DNA of 64,000 nt from the NCBI GenBank assembly GCA_902362965.1, contig CABIYQ010000008.1, forward strand, positions 1-64,000, written 5' to 3'. The first letter of the stretch is position 1; each line of letters starts with the position of its first letter. The stretch comes from Oscillospiraceae bacterium. GTDB lineage: Bacteria; Bacillota; Clostridia; Oscillospirales; Ruminococcaceae. This document shows, piece by piece, positions 17,147 to 25,092 of the stretch. Under the pieces are notes generated by a model, which worked only from the letters and a program-made list of their open reading frames with translations, made no database searches and had not been told where the DNA came from. The position numbers and the translations under genes are program-made.

Positions 17147-18109
17147 ATGATTAAAAAAATCGGTGTTTTAACAAGCGGCGGCGACGCCCCGGGAATGAAT
17201 GCGGCAGTAAGAGCAGTTACAAGAGCGGCAATCAGAAAGGGCATGCAGGTTTATGGTATCCGCAGAGGATACAACGGTCTTATTAACGGCGATGTGTTTG
17301 AAATGAATGAACGCAGCGTATCGGACATTATTCAGAGAGGCGGTACAATGCTGTATACTGCAAGGTGTCCTGAATTCAGAACTGAAGAAGGCGTTGAAAA
17401 GGCAAGAGCAAAATGCGAAGAACTGGGTCTTGAGGGTATTGTTGTTATCGGCGGAGACGGTTCTTTCAGAGGTGCGGCAGATCTTTCTGCAAAGGGAATT
17501 CTTTGTGTAGGTCTTCCGGGTACAATTGACAACGATATTTCCTGTACGGAATACACTATAGGTTACGATACGGCAATGAATACTGTCGTAGAAATGGTTG
17601 ACAAGCTCAGGGATACAACACAGTCACATGACAGATGCAGTGTTGTAGAGGTAATGGGCAGAGGAGCCGGATATATTGCGTTAAACGCTGGTATTGCCTG
17701 CGGTGCGACATATGTAATTACAAGCGAAATCCCTTATGATCTTGATAAGGTTGCAAAGAAAATGCTTGAATCAAGAAAAACAGGTAAACAGCACTTTATT
17801 ATTGTTGTATCTGAAGGTGTTGGTCATTCTGATGAAATTGCAAGAACACTTCAGGATAAAACAGGTATTGAAGCAAGAACTACAATTCTCGGACACGTTC
17901 AAAGAGGCGGTGCTCCTACAGTAAGAGACAGAGTTGTAGCAAGTCAGATGGCTTACTATGCTGTTGAACTCCTTTCACAGGGAATAGGCAACAGAGTAGT
18001 TGGAATGCAAAACAGCAAAATTGTTGACTTTGACATTCAGGAAGCATTATCGATGAAAAAGCCTTTCGAGGAAGAGCTTTATCATATTGCCGGCGAAATT
18101 GCTTTTTAA
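17147..18109 (+). CDS. pfkA: ATP-dependent 6-phosphofructokinase
   Basis: PfkA phosphorylates fructose-6-phosphate in the committed step of glycolysis. The 320-residue length and motifs are those of the allosteric bacterial ATP enzyme: TSGGDAPGMNAAVRAV at the N-terminus, GGDGSFRGA, LPGTIDNDI with the catalytic aspartate, VEVMGRGAGYIAL, and LGHVQRGGAPTVRDR. Gly at the GGDGS position favours ATP over pyrophosphate. AGGAG lies upstream of the ATG. It has its own promoter after dnaE. Confidence 0.96.
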   Translation: MIKKIGVLTSGGDAPGMNAAVRAVTRAAIRKGMQVYGIRRGYNGLINGDVFEMNERSVSDIIQRGGTMLYTARCPEFRTEEGVEKARAKCEELGLEGIVVIGGDGSFRGAADLSAKGILCVGLPGTIDNDISCTEYTIGYDTAMNTVVEMVDKLRDTTQSHDRCSVVEVMGRGAGYIALNAGIACGATYVITSEIPYDLDKVAKKMLESRKTGKQHFIIVVSEGVGHSDEIARTLQDKTGIEARTTILGHVQRGGAPTVRDRVVASQMAYYAVELLSQGIGNRVVGMQNSKIVDFDIQEALSMKKPFEEELYHIAGEIAF

Positions 18110-18143
18110 TAAGCAGTCAAACCGGAAAATCATACGAATATTG

Positions 18144-18260
18144 GCATCAGAGTAGAAAGCTGTGCGTGAAGTGTCCGGCAGACGGGGAGTTGCTGTCGGG
18201 ACGAAGAGCCTTAAAAAAGACTTGCGGTACAGTTTTCGCATCCCGCTGTATGCATAAAGG
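18144..18260 (+). ncRNA. Tetrahydrofolate riboswitch aptamer
   Basis: The leader of the folate transporter gene carries the conserved blocks of the THF (folT) riboswitch in order: CAGAGTAGA, GCGTGAAGTG, GACGGGGAGTTGC, GGACGAAGAGCC, then GCGGTAC and GCATCCCGC. The last two contain the GCGG/CCGC pairing, and GCAT/ATGC can close the outer stem. THF-class riboswitches typically precede folT in Firmicutes and lower its expression when reduced folates are plentiful. Ends are approximate. Confidence 0.88.
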
Positions 18261-18261
18261 T

Positions 18262-18329
18262 AAACCTTTTCATAATGGCTCCTTTGTGCAAATCAGCACA
18301 AATTTAGGAGGTTTTTTATGAAAAGGTTT
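18262..18329 (+). promoter_or_regulatory. Expression platform of the THF riboswitch
   Basis: AAACCTTTTCAT (18262-18273) is the exact complement of the start region ATGAAAAGGTTT (18318-18329). In addition CTCC (18279-18282) can pair with GGAG of the ribosome site (18307-18310) on top of a perfect TTTGTGC/GCACAAA stem (18283-18289 and 18296-18302). Both foldings would block translation initiation, so control is probably translational. Confidence 0.7.
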
Positions 18330-18899
18330 TTAGCAATTTTTAGTGATTCGGCAAAAGAATTAACGAATCTAAGGTGCATTGTCATGACGGGAATGTTGAT
18401 AGCAGTACATGTACTGCTAAGTATATTTGTCATGATTCCTATAGGGGAGAATATAAAAATATCTTTTAGCTTTTTGGCATTGGCATCTATAGGAATGTTG
18501 TTTGGACCAATACCTGCGGCAATTGCAGGAGGTATTACAGACATATTAGGGTTTATGCTTGCAAATAAAACCGGAGGCGCATATCACCCGGGTTTTACTC
18601 TTGTACAAATTATGGCAGGCTTTATTTACGGAATTTGTTTATACAAAGCAGAAATAGGCAGATTTATGACAATAAGGTGTGCTATTTCAAAGATTCTTGT
18701 TGTTTTGATTTGTAATTTATGTCTGAATACATATTTTATATGCGCTTTATACGGAACAGGGAGTTTCTGGGCAATGTTTACATCACGAATTATAAAAAAT
18801 GCAATACAGCTTCCGGTTGATGTTGTACTTCTTTCAATTGTTATGCCTATAATTCTTATGGCGTACAGGAAGGTTTTCGGCATAAAAAAAGCCGTATAA
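18318..18899 (+). CDS. folT: Folate ECF transporter S component
   Basis: This 193-residue membrane protein is the substrate-binding S component of an energy-coupling-factor transporter. It has about six transmembrane helices and the S-component pattern MLIAVHVLLSIF and SFLALASIGMLFGPIPAAIAGGITDILGF. The folate assignment follows from the THF riboswitch directly upstream and from similarity to the FolT branch. The shared EcfA, EcfA' and EcfT module is not in the window. AGGAGG at 18306-18311 precedes the ATG. It is a single gene; proC after it has its own promoter. Confidence 0.88.
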   Translation: MKRFLAIFSDSAKELTNLRCIVMTGMLIAVHVLLSIFVMIPIGENIKISFSFLALASIGMLFGPIPAAIAGGITDILGFMLANKTGGAYHPGFTLVQIMAGFIYGICLYKAEIGRFMTIRCAISKILVVLICNLCLNTYFICALYGTGSFWAMFTSRIIKNAIQLPVDVVLLSIVMPIILMAYRKVFGIKKAV

Positions 18900-18929
18900 T
18901 AAAAGAAATATAAAGTTTTATAAAATCAC

Positions 18930-18958
18930 TTGTTATTTTAGCTTTTTTGAGTTATAAT
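18930..18958 (+). promoter_or_regulatory. SigA promoter of proC
   Basis: TTGTTA (18930-18935), 17 bases, TATAAT (18953-18958). Confidence 0.7.
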
Positions 18959-18994
18959 TATACAAGTGATTTTTTTATGAAAGGATTTGTTATT

Positions 18995-19798
18995 ATGAAA
19001 ATTAATGTCGGATTCATAGGTGCCGGAAATATGGGAACTGCCATAATGAAAGGTATTTTAAACAGCAGTTTGAATAATCAGATTCAGTTGTTTGCCGCTG
19101 ATCAGGATTCGCTTAAAATTGAACCTTTAAAAAAATTCGGAGTAAATAAATGCGTTAACGGTTCTGAAGTCGTTTCGGCATGCAAATATGTTTTTCTGGC
19201 TGTTAAGCCTCAGGTAATAGAAGGAGTTCTTAATTCTATCGGTCAGAAAATAACAGATGATACCGTACTTATTTCAATTGCGGCAGGAATAAACAGCGAT
19301 TTTGTAAAAAAAGCTACAGGAACAAACGTAAAAACGGTTATTGTTATGCCTAATACTCCGCTTTTGTTAAATGAGGGAGCTTCGGCGCTGGCAAAGGACA
19401 GTCAAGTGTCTCAGCAGGAATTTGATTTTGTATGCAGTATTTTTAAAGCATGCGGTAAAACTGCTGTTATTGATGAAAGCAAAATGAAAGAAATAATTGC
19501 TGTAAACGGAAGCAGTCCGGCATTTATATACCTTTATGCAAAGGGGTTTATTGATTATGCCGTTAAGGAAGGTATTGACGGAGAAGTTGCAAAGAAGCTT
19601 TTTGCACAAAGTCTTATAGGTTCGGCTAAAATGATTACTGATTCCGGTTATACTATAGATGAGCTTATAAAAATGGTTTCCTCCCCGGGCGGTACTACTC
19701 TTGCCGGATTGGAAGAGCTTAACAAGGGAAATTTGCTGAATACTGTAAATAATGCCTGTGAGGCATGTACAAAACGAGCATACGAATTATCAAAGTAG
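18995..19798 (+). CDS. proC: Pyrroline-5-carboxylate reductase
   Basis: ProC makes proline from pyrroline-5-carboxylate with NAD(P)H. The Rossmann motif is VGFIGAGNMGTAIMKG near the N-terminus, followed by FLAVKPQ, VIVMPNTPLLLNEGASAL, NGSSPAF and the C-terminal signature VSSPGGTTLAGLEEL. I start at 18995 because GAAAGGA lies nine bases upstream and the fold begins there; 16 extra residues upstream in frame overlap the promoter. The protein then has 267 residues, normal for ProC. Confidence 0.95.
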   Translation: MKINVGFIGAGNMGTAIMKGILNSSLNNQIQLFAADQDSLKIEPLKKFGVNKCVNGSEVVSACKYVFLAVKPQVIEGVLNSIGQKITDDTVLISIAAGINSDFVKKATGTNVKTVIVMPNTPLLLNEGASALAKDSQVSQQEFDFVCSIFKACGKTAVIDESKMKEIIAVNGSSPAFIYLYAKGFIDYAVKEGIDGEVAKKLFAQSLIGSAKMITDSGYTIDELIKMVSSPGGTTLAGLEELNKGNLLNTVNNACEACTKRAYELSK

Positions 19799-19869
19799 TA
19801 TAAATTCAGATTGTCCGGCATATCCTTTTTAAAAAGGCTTGTTAGCTGAATTGAAAAGGAATGGTGTAT

Positions 19870-20490
19870 ATGAAAATATCGGACAAGACAAATCTTACAG
19901 GAACACAAAGAAGAAAGCTTAGTCTGGGACTGCTTTTATTGCTTATATCGGGAGGTATAGTTGCGGGGACGGTAATAGTATGCTCTGCGGATAGTCTGGA
20001 TGCGGTAAGCAAAAGCGTTTTAACTCAGAATCTTCTTAAAACGTCTGAAGTGAAAACAATAATTCAAATTTATATTAACGCCTTTCTGCCTTTGGCAGCA
20101 GCTTTGACAATACAGTATATATGCGGCTTTTCTGCATTGGGACAACCGTTAACTATTGCAGGTATAATATACAGAGGCGTTTCAACAGGTGTTTCAGCGT
20201 CAGTTTTTTATCTTATGCTGGGCATAAAGGGCTTTCTAGCGATACTTATAATGCTGTTTCCGTTTGCGGCAGTAAGTTCAGTAATTTTAATACTGGGTGC
20301 CAGAGAATCAATAAAATTTTCTAATATGTTTATGAATTTTGCACTTAATAAAAATGTCGAAGAAGACAAGCGTTCTGGAATTAAGCTTTTTACTGTAAAA
20401 TTTATCGTTCTTATTGCTTTAAGTCTGCTTGCGGCGGCGGCGGACAGTATAATTACATATTTTTTTACGGGGATACTTTTAAATCCCTGA
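19870..20490 (+). CDS. SpoIIM-like multi-pass membrane protein
   Basis: This 206-residue protein has about five hydrophobic segments (roughly 15-40, 68-90, 95-120, 122-145 and 178-200). Its segmentation and loop pattern resemble the SpoIIM/DUF95 family; SpoIIM acts with SpoIID and SpoIIP in peptidoglycan remodelling during engulfment. The match is by overall look, not a diagnostic motif. AAAAGGA precedes the ATG at 19870 at good spacing, while the ATG at 19861 touches the ribosome site. The DUF624 gene follows after 20 bases. Confidence 0.5.
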   Translation: MKISDKTNLTGTQRRKLSLGLLLLLISGGIVAGTVIVCSADSLDAVSKSVLTQNLLKTSEVKTIIQIYINAFLPLAAALTIQYICGFSALGQPLTIAGIIYRGVSTGVSASVFYLMLGIKGFLAILIMLFPFAAVSSVILILGARESIKFSNMFMNFALNKNVEEDKRSGIKLFTVKFIVLIALSLLAAAADSIITYFFTGILLNP

Positions 20491-20510
20491 TATTTCAAGG
20501 AGTGTAAAAA

Positions 20511-21416
20511 TTGTTTGGTAATAATAATACAGGAGTGGGGATTCCAAAAAATGCACCGAAAAAAAAGGGGATACTTAGATTTTTTGAGATTTTTTTCAGA
20601 AAGTTCTGGAAGCTGATCGAAGTTAATATTTTATATTCACTTTTTTTCATACCGGTAGTATTGGCATTATACGCTGTTATACGTGTTTCAAGCGCTACTG
20701 TAACTACTCTTATGCTGGCGGTTTGTTTAATTGCTTTTGTACTTACAATAGGTCCTGCAACTTCGGGAATGTTCAAGATACTCAGAAATTTTACTGTAGA
20801 AAAGCATGCGTTTATTTTAACTGATTTTAAAAAGTCGTTTACTGAAAATTATAAGAAGTCATTGGCAATGGGAGTAATAGATATATTATTTTTCGCAATT
20901 ATCAGTACGGCAATGTATGTGTATGTAAAAATGGCAAGGGAAACAGGAAATAACCTGTTATTGATTTTATTTGTAATTTGCGCAAGTATGGCGCTCATTG
21001 CGGTAATGATGAATTTCTATACTTTTTTGATGATCATATCGACTGATGTTTCCTTTAAAAATATTTTGAAAAATTCCTTAGTACTTTCACTGGTTGCGTT
21101 AAAGAAAAATCTTTTGACATTGCTTATTACACTTCTTATTACAGGCGTGTTTATTGTGGCGATCATCTGGAATCTGAGTTTTATTTTACTTTTGCCGTTT
21201 GTACCGGCAGCGATAATATGCTTTATAATATGCTTTAATTCTTATACTGTTGTTCAGAAATATGTTATTAACCCTTATTATGAACAAAGAGGAGAAGTAA
21301 ATCCTGAAATAGGTACAGCGGATACTGATGATGAAGAAGTGATTTTTGAAGATAAGGGCGGCAGTGAAAAGCCGATTGAAAAGAGTAAAGGGAAAAAAGG
21401 TAAAATTATTTCATAA
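20511..21416 (+). CDS. DUF624 (YesL-like) membrane protein
   Basis: This 301-residue membrane protein shows the DUF624 pattern: RFFEIFFRKFWKLIEVNILY with the following long hydrophobic helix, PATSGMFKILRNF, and further segments to about residue 250, then an acidic and lysine-rich cytoplasmic tail. YesL proteins often lie in sugar-transport or cell-envelope loci, and their role is unknown. The start is TTG at 20511 with AAGGAG at a good distance. It is probably co-transcribed with the SpoIIM-like gene. Confidence 0.75.
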   Translation: MFGNNNTGVGIPKNAPKKKGILRFFEIFFRKFWKLIEVNILYSLFFIPVVLALYAVIRVSSATVTTLMLAVCLIAFVLTIGPATSGMFKILRNFTVEKHAFILTDFKKSFTENYKKSLAMGVIDILFFAIISTAMYVYVKMARETGNNLLLILFVICASMALIAVMMNFYTFLMIISTDVSFKNILKNSLVLSLVALKKNLLTLLITLLITGVFIVAIIWNLSFILLLPFVPAAIICFIICFNSYTVVQKYVINPYYEQRGEVNPEIGTADTDDEEVIFEDKGGSEKPIEKSKGKKGKIIS

Positions 21417-21422
21417 AAACTC

Positions 21423-21451
21423 TTTACAAATGAGGTAAAGTGTGGTATAAT
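21423..21451 (+). promoter_or_regulatory. SigA promoter of rpsO
   Basis: TTTACA (21423-21428), 17 bases, TATAAT (21446-21451). The leader of about 90 bases can form a small CCC/GGG hairpin. Leaders of rpsO are often bound by S15 itself, but I cannot match a known S15-binding fold here. Confidence 0.75.
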
Positions 21452-21551
21452 ATTAAATATGCTTTGTACTTGGATTAAGGATTAAGCCCAACTGGGAATT
21501 TGCCTGCCTTTTTCTAAGTTATCAGCATAAATATTTAAAGAGGTGAAAAAT

Positions 21552-21818
21552 ATGCTTTTAAAAGAAGAAAAAACAGCGGTTATTGAAGCTAATAAGACTC
21601 ATGAGAATGATACAGGTTCTCCTGAAGTACAGATCGCTATTCTTACAAGAAGAATCAACGATCTGACAGAACATCTTAAGGTTCACAAGAAAGACCATCA
21701 CTCAAGAAGAGGTCTTTTGAAAATGGTAGGTCACAGAAGAAATCTTCTCAACTACCTTAAGAAGAAGGACATTAACAGATATCGTGCAATTATTGAAAAG
21801 CTTGGTATCCGTAAGTAA
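21552..21818 (+). CDS. rpsO: 30S ribosomal protein S15
   Basis: S15 binds 16S rRNA helices 20-22 early in 30S assembly and contacts 23S rRNA in bridge B4. The 88 residues are the standard length, with the signature [32 protein letters not shown] and [15 protein letters not shown]. The ATG at 21552 follows AGAGGTGA; a GTG at 21543 lies inside that site and is not the start. rpsO-pnp order is classic. Confidence 0.98.
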   Translation: MLLKEEKTAVIEANKTHENDTGSPEVQIAILTRRINDLTEHLKVHKKDHHSRRGLLKMVGHRRNLLNYLKKKDINRYRAIIEKLGIRK

Positions 21819-21824
21819 GTTTTA

Positions 21825-21860
21825 TAAAAGGCAGTCGGGAGGAATCCTTTCTGCCTTTTA
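21825..21860 (+). terminator. Hairpin between rpsO and pnp
   Basis: TAAAAGGCAG (21825-21834) pairs perfectly with CTGCCTTTTA (21851-21860). T residues are few, so it may be a partial terminator or an RNase processing site that controls pnp, as in other bacteria. Confidence 0.55.
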
Positions 21861-21983
21861 AGCTATTCAAAGAATAAAAAAATAGGTGCAGTAGTGGTAA
21901 TTTTAGCATTAAATCGTGACTCTCATTTTGGGGATTCAGGATTTATTGCTAAAGCTGCTACTGAAAACGGAGGCAGTTTATTT

Positions 21984-24098
21984 ATGTTTGAAAATTACAA
22001 AACTTTTAAAACACAGTTTGCAGGCAGAGAATTGATTGTTGAAACCGGAAAGACATGCGAGTTGTCAAATGGCTCATGCTGGGTACATTACGGTGAAACA
22101 GTAGTTATGGCAAATGTTACAGCAAGCCCAAAACCAAGAGAAGGTGTTGATTTCTTCCCTCTATCAGTGGATTATGAGGAAAGACTATATTCAGTAGGTA
22201 AAATTCCGGGATCATTTACTAAGAGAGAGGGCAAGCCGTCTGAAAAGGCTATCCTTACTTCAAGAATGGTGGACAGACCTATTCGTCCGCTTTTCCCTAA
22301 AGATATGAGAAATGATGTATCAGTAGTAATGACTGTTCTTGCAGTTGATCCTGATTGTTCCCCTGAAATTACGGGTATGATCGCTACGGCAATCGCTATT
22401 TCAATTTCTGATATTCCGTGGAATGGTCCTATTGCCGGAATCAGTGTGGGACTTGTTGACGGTGAAATCGTTCTTAATCCAAATCTGGAGCAGAGAGCTA
22501 AAACCGATCTTAATCTTACTGTTGCAGGTTCTGCTGAAAAAATCGTTATGATTGAAGCGGGCGCTAATCAGGTTGAAGACGATATAATGCTTGATGCAAT
22601 TTTAAAGGGTCATGAGGAAATCAAAAAAATAGTTGCATTTATCAGTGACATTCAGGCACAAATCGGAAAGAAGAAATTTGAATTTGAGTCACAGGAAGTC
22701 GATCACGATATGTTTGACTCAATTGAAGAATTTGCGTCTGAAAGAGTAAAATTTGCTCTTGATACAAATGATAAAAATATTCGTGAGGAAAGACTTCAGC
22801 CTATTAAGGACGATATTCATGAAAAGTTTGACGAGGTTTATCCTGAACAGACTGCAATGATTGATGAATGTATTTATAAGCTTCAGAAGAAAATCGTAAG
22901 AAACTGGCTTTATGAAGGCAAGCGTGTGGACGGAAGAGGTATTGATGAGATCAGACCATTGGCTGCTGAAGTAGGCGTACTGCCGAGAGTTCACGGTTCC
23001 GGACTGTTTACAAGAGGACAAACTCAGGTTCTTACAATTGCTACATTAGGACCAATAAGTGAAGCACAGAGAATTGACGGTCTTGATGAAGAAGAGTCTA
23101 AGAGATATATGCATCACTATAATTTTCCTTCATATTCTGTAGGCGAAACAAAGCCGAGCAGAGGTCCTGGCAGACGTGAAATCGGTCACGGAGCTTTGGC
23201 TGAGAGAGCGTTAGAGCCTGTAATTCCGTCAGTGGAGGAATTTCCTTATGCACTGAGACTTGTATCAGAAGTACTTTCTTCAAACGGTTCAACATCACAG
23301 GGTTCAATCTGCGGCTCTACATTGGCTCTTATGGACGCAGGCGTACCGATCAAAGCGCCGGTTGCAGGTATTTCATGCGGACTTATTACAAAGCCTGACA
23401 GCGACGAATTTATGACAATGGTTGATATTCAGGGACTGGAAGATTTCTTCGGTGATATGGACTTTAAAGTCGGCGGTACTCATAAGGGTATTACTGCGAT
23501 TCAGGTTGATATCAAGGTTGACGGTCTTACTCCTGCGATTATTAAAGAAGCTTTTGAAAAGACAAGAAAAGCAAGACTTTATATCCTTGACGAGATTATG
23601 TTGAAGGCTATTCCTCAGCCGAGAGAGACTGTAAATAAGTATGCTCCGAAAATGCTTCAGACAAAGATTGATGTTGAAAAGATAAGAGATGTAATCGGTC
23701 AGGGCGGAAAGGTTATTCAGAAAATTACTGCTGAATGTGATGTAAAGATTGATATTAATGAGGACGGAAGTGTATTTGTTTCCGGAGTTGATCTTGATAA
23801 GTGTAATAAAGCACTGTCAATTGTTCATACAATCGCTGCCGGACCGGAAGTAGGTTCTATTTACAAGGGTAAGGTTGTACGAATTATGTCATTCGGTGCA
23901 TTTGTTGAAATTGCTCCGGGTAAGGACGGTCTGGTTCACATTTCAAAGCTTGATAAGGCAAGAGTTGAAAAGGTCGAGGACGTTGTTTCGATCGGTGATG
24001 AAATTGTTGTTAAGGTTGTTGAAATTGACAAGCAAGGCAGAATAAATCTTTCCAGAAAAGACGCTCTTGCTGATCTTGAATCTAAGAAAAATCAATAA
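21984..24098 (+). CDS. pnp: Polyribonucleotide nucleotidyltransferase (PNPase)
   Basis: PNPase degrades RNA 3' to 5' with phosphate and is a core part of mRNA turnover. Two RNase PH domains are visible (N-terminal GSCWVHYGETVVMANVTAS and central GSGLFTRGQTQVLTIATLG), then the catalytic-region motif EVLSSNGSTSQGSICGSTLA, a KH domain (VIGQGGKVIQKI) and a C-terminal S1 domain (GSIYKGKVVRIMSFGAFVEI). The ATG at 21984 is preceded by GGAGG and starts at the normal N-terminus, giving 704 residues; the 30 upstream residues are not family sequence. Confidence 0.97.
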   Translation: MFENYKTFKTQFAGRELIVETGKTCELSNGSCWVHYGETVVMANVTASPKPREGVDFFPLSVDYEERLYSVGKIPGSFTKREGKPSEKAILTSRMVDRPIRPLFPKDMRNDVSVVMTVLAVDPDCSPEITGMIATAIAISISDIPWNGPIAGISVGLVDGEIVLNPNLEQRAKTDLNLTVAGSAEKIVMIEAGANQVEDDIMLDAILKGHEEIKKIVAFISDIQAQIGKKKFEFESQEVDHDMFDSIEEFASERVKFALDTNDKNIREERLQPIKDDIHEKFDEVYPEQTAMIDECIYKLQKKIVRNWLYEGKRVDGRGIDEIRPLAAEVGVLPRVHGSGLFTRGQTQVLTIATLGPISEAQRIDGLDEEESKRYMHHYNFPSYSVGETKPSRGPGRREIGHGALAERALEPVIPSVEEFPYALRLVSEVLSSNGSTSQGSICGSTLALMDAGVPIKAPVAGISCGLITKPDSDEFMTMVDIQGLEDFFGDMDFKVGGTHKGITAIQVDIKVDGLTPAIIKEAFEKTRKARLYILDEIMLKAIPQPRETVNKYAPKMLQTKIDVEKIRDVIGQGGKVIQKITAECDVKIDINEDGSVFVSGVDLDKCNKALSIVHTIAAGPEVGSIYKGKVVRIMSFGAFVEIAPGKDGLVHISKLDKARVEKVEDVVSIGDEIVVKVVEIDKQGRINLSRKDALADLESKKNQ

Positions 24099-24109
24099 TA
24101 CAGAAATTT

Positions 24110-24139
24110 ACTCCTCTGCGTTTTGCAGGGGAGTTTTTT
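24110..24139 (+). terminator. Terminator after pnp
   Basis: ACTCCTCTGC (24110-24119) pairs with GCAGGGGAGT (24125-24134), then five further T residues. Confidence 0.85.
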
Positions 24140-24161
24140 AATAAAATTTTATTTATACCTA

Positions 24162-24192
24162 TTGACATTCACGTTACGTTATAGTGTATACT
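24162..24192 (+). promoter_or_regulatory. MerR-type promoter with 19-base spacer
   Basis: TTGACA (24162-24167) and TATACT (24187-24192) are separated by 19 bases, the over-long spacing typical of MerR-activated promoters. The spacer holds the dyad CACGTTACGT...ATAGTG expected for the regulator. It lies just upstream of the merR gene, so autoregulation is likely. Confidence 0.7.
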
Positions 24193-24213
24193 CATAATCA
24201 AGGAGGCGGAAAT

Positions 24214-24960
24214 ATGAAAATGCATATTAGAGAATTTGCAAAGTTAACGGGAGTCAGTGTGCGCACACTGCACTATTATGATGAAATAGGCTTGCTTAAT
24301 CCATCTTTTGTTGACGAACAAAATGGTTATCGTTGTTATGATGAACGTTCTCTGGAGCGAATGCAGGAGATTTTATTTTATCGTGAGCTTGATTTTTCTT
24401 TAAAAAGTATTGCAGAAATTCTGTCTTCTCCAAATTATAATAAACGGAAAGCACTTATAGAGCAGAAGAGACTTCTGACATTGAAAAAAGATCGTTTGGA
24501 ACGGCTAATAAAGGCTCTTGATAGTGCGGTGAAAGGAGAAATTGTTGTGAATCCTAATTTATTTGACAACAGTGAATTTGAAAAGGCTCGTGAAAAATAT
24601 GCACAGGAAGCTAAAGAAAAGTGGGGAAATACAAATTCATACAAGGAATATACAGAAAAGACTGCATCTTATACAAAGTCAAAATGGGATATGATAAACT
24701 CTGATATGAAAGATATCATTTTAGAGTTTGCAGATTGTATGAAAAATGGTGTAAATCCATCTGACAGTTCAGTACAAGCAATTGTAAAGAAGTGGCAGGA
24801 GTTTATCACTGAGAATTACTATCTCTGCAATAATGAAATTCTTTACGGATTAGGTGAAATGTATACAAAAGATGAACGTTTCAGAATTAATATTGACAAT
24901 TACGGAAATGGTACTGCTGAATTTATGTCAGAAGCCATAAAGGTGTATTGCAATTGTTAA
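24214..24960 (+). CDS. MerR-family regulator with TipAS domain
   Basis: This 248-residue regulator has the MerR winged helix at residues 1-70 (IREFAKLTGVSVRTLHYYDE then GYRCYDE), a coiled dimerisation helix, and a C-terminal TipAS antibiotic-recognition domain (about 115-248, with KYAQEAKEKWG, KWQEFI and YTKDERFRINID). TipAL and Mta of this type bind drugs and activate multidrug genes and themselves. AAGGAGG precedes the ATG at 24214. The motif-bearing promoter suggests autoactivation; no exporter is adjacent on this strand. A terminator follows directly. Confidence 0.9.
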   Translation: MKMHIREFAKLTGVSVRTLHYYDEIGLLNPSFVDEQNGYRCYDERSLERMQEILFYRELDFSLKSIAEILSSPNYNKRKALIEQKRLLTLKKDRLERLIKALDSAVKGEIVVNPNLFDNSEFEKAREKYAQEAKEKWGNTNSYKEYTEKTASYTKSKWDMINSDMKDIILEFADCMKNGVNPSDSSVQAIVKKWQEFITENYYLCNNEILYGLGEMYTKDERFRINIDNYGNGTAEFMSEAIKVYCNC

Positions 24961-24990
24961 TTAAAACTGACCGGAAATATATTTATAGGA

Positions 24991-25020
24991 ATACCGTGTA
25001 TCGAATTACACGGTATTTTT
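24991..25020 (+). terminator. Terminator after merR
   Basis: ATACCGTGTA (24991-25000) pairs perfectly with TACACGGTAT (25007-25016), then T residues. Confidence 0.85.
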
Positions 25021-25034
25021 GTATATTATAATAA

Positions 25035-25063
25035 TTGTAATATTGTTCGCTTTATGCTATAAT
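25035..25063 (+). promoter_or_regulatory. SigA promoter of the helicase gene
   Basis: TTGTAA (25035-25040), 17 bases, TATAAT (25058-25063), with GGAGGCGG shortly before the ATG at 25093. Confidence 0.65.
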
Positions 25064-25092
25064 AATTTTAATTGAGTATTGGAGGCGGTTAT

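Noticed and set aside
21460..21545. Known S15 autoregulatory leader
   Set aside because: Only a short CCC/GGG hairpin is visible; it does not match a described S15-binding fold that I can verify by eye.
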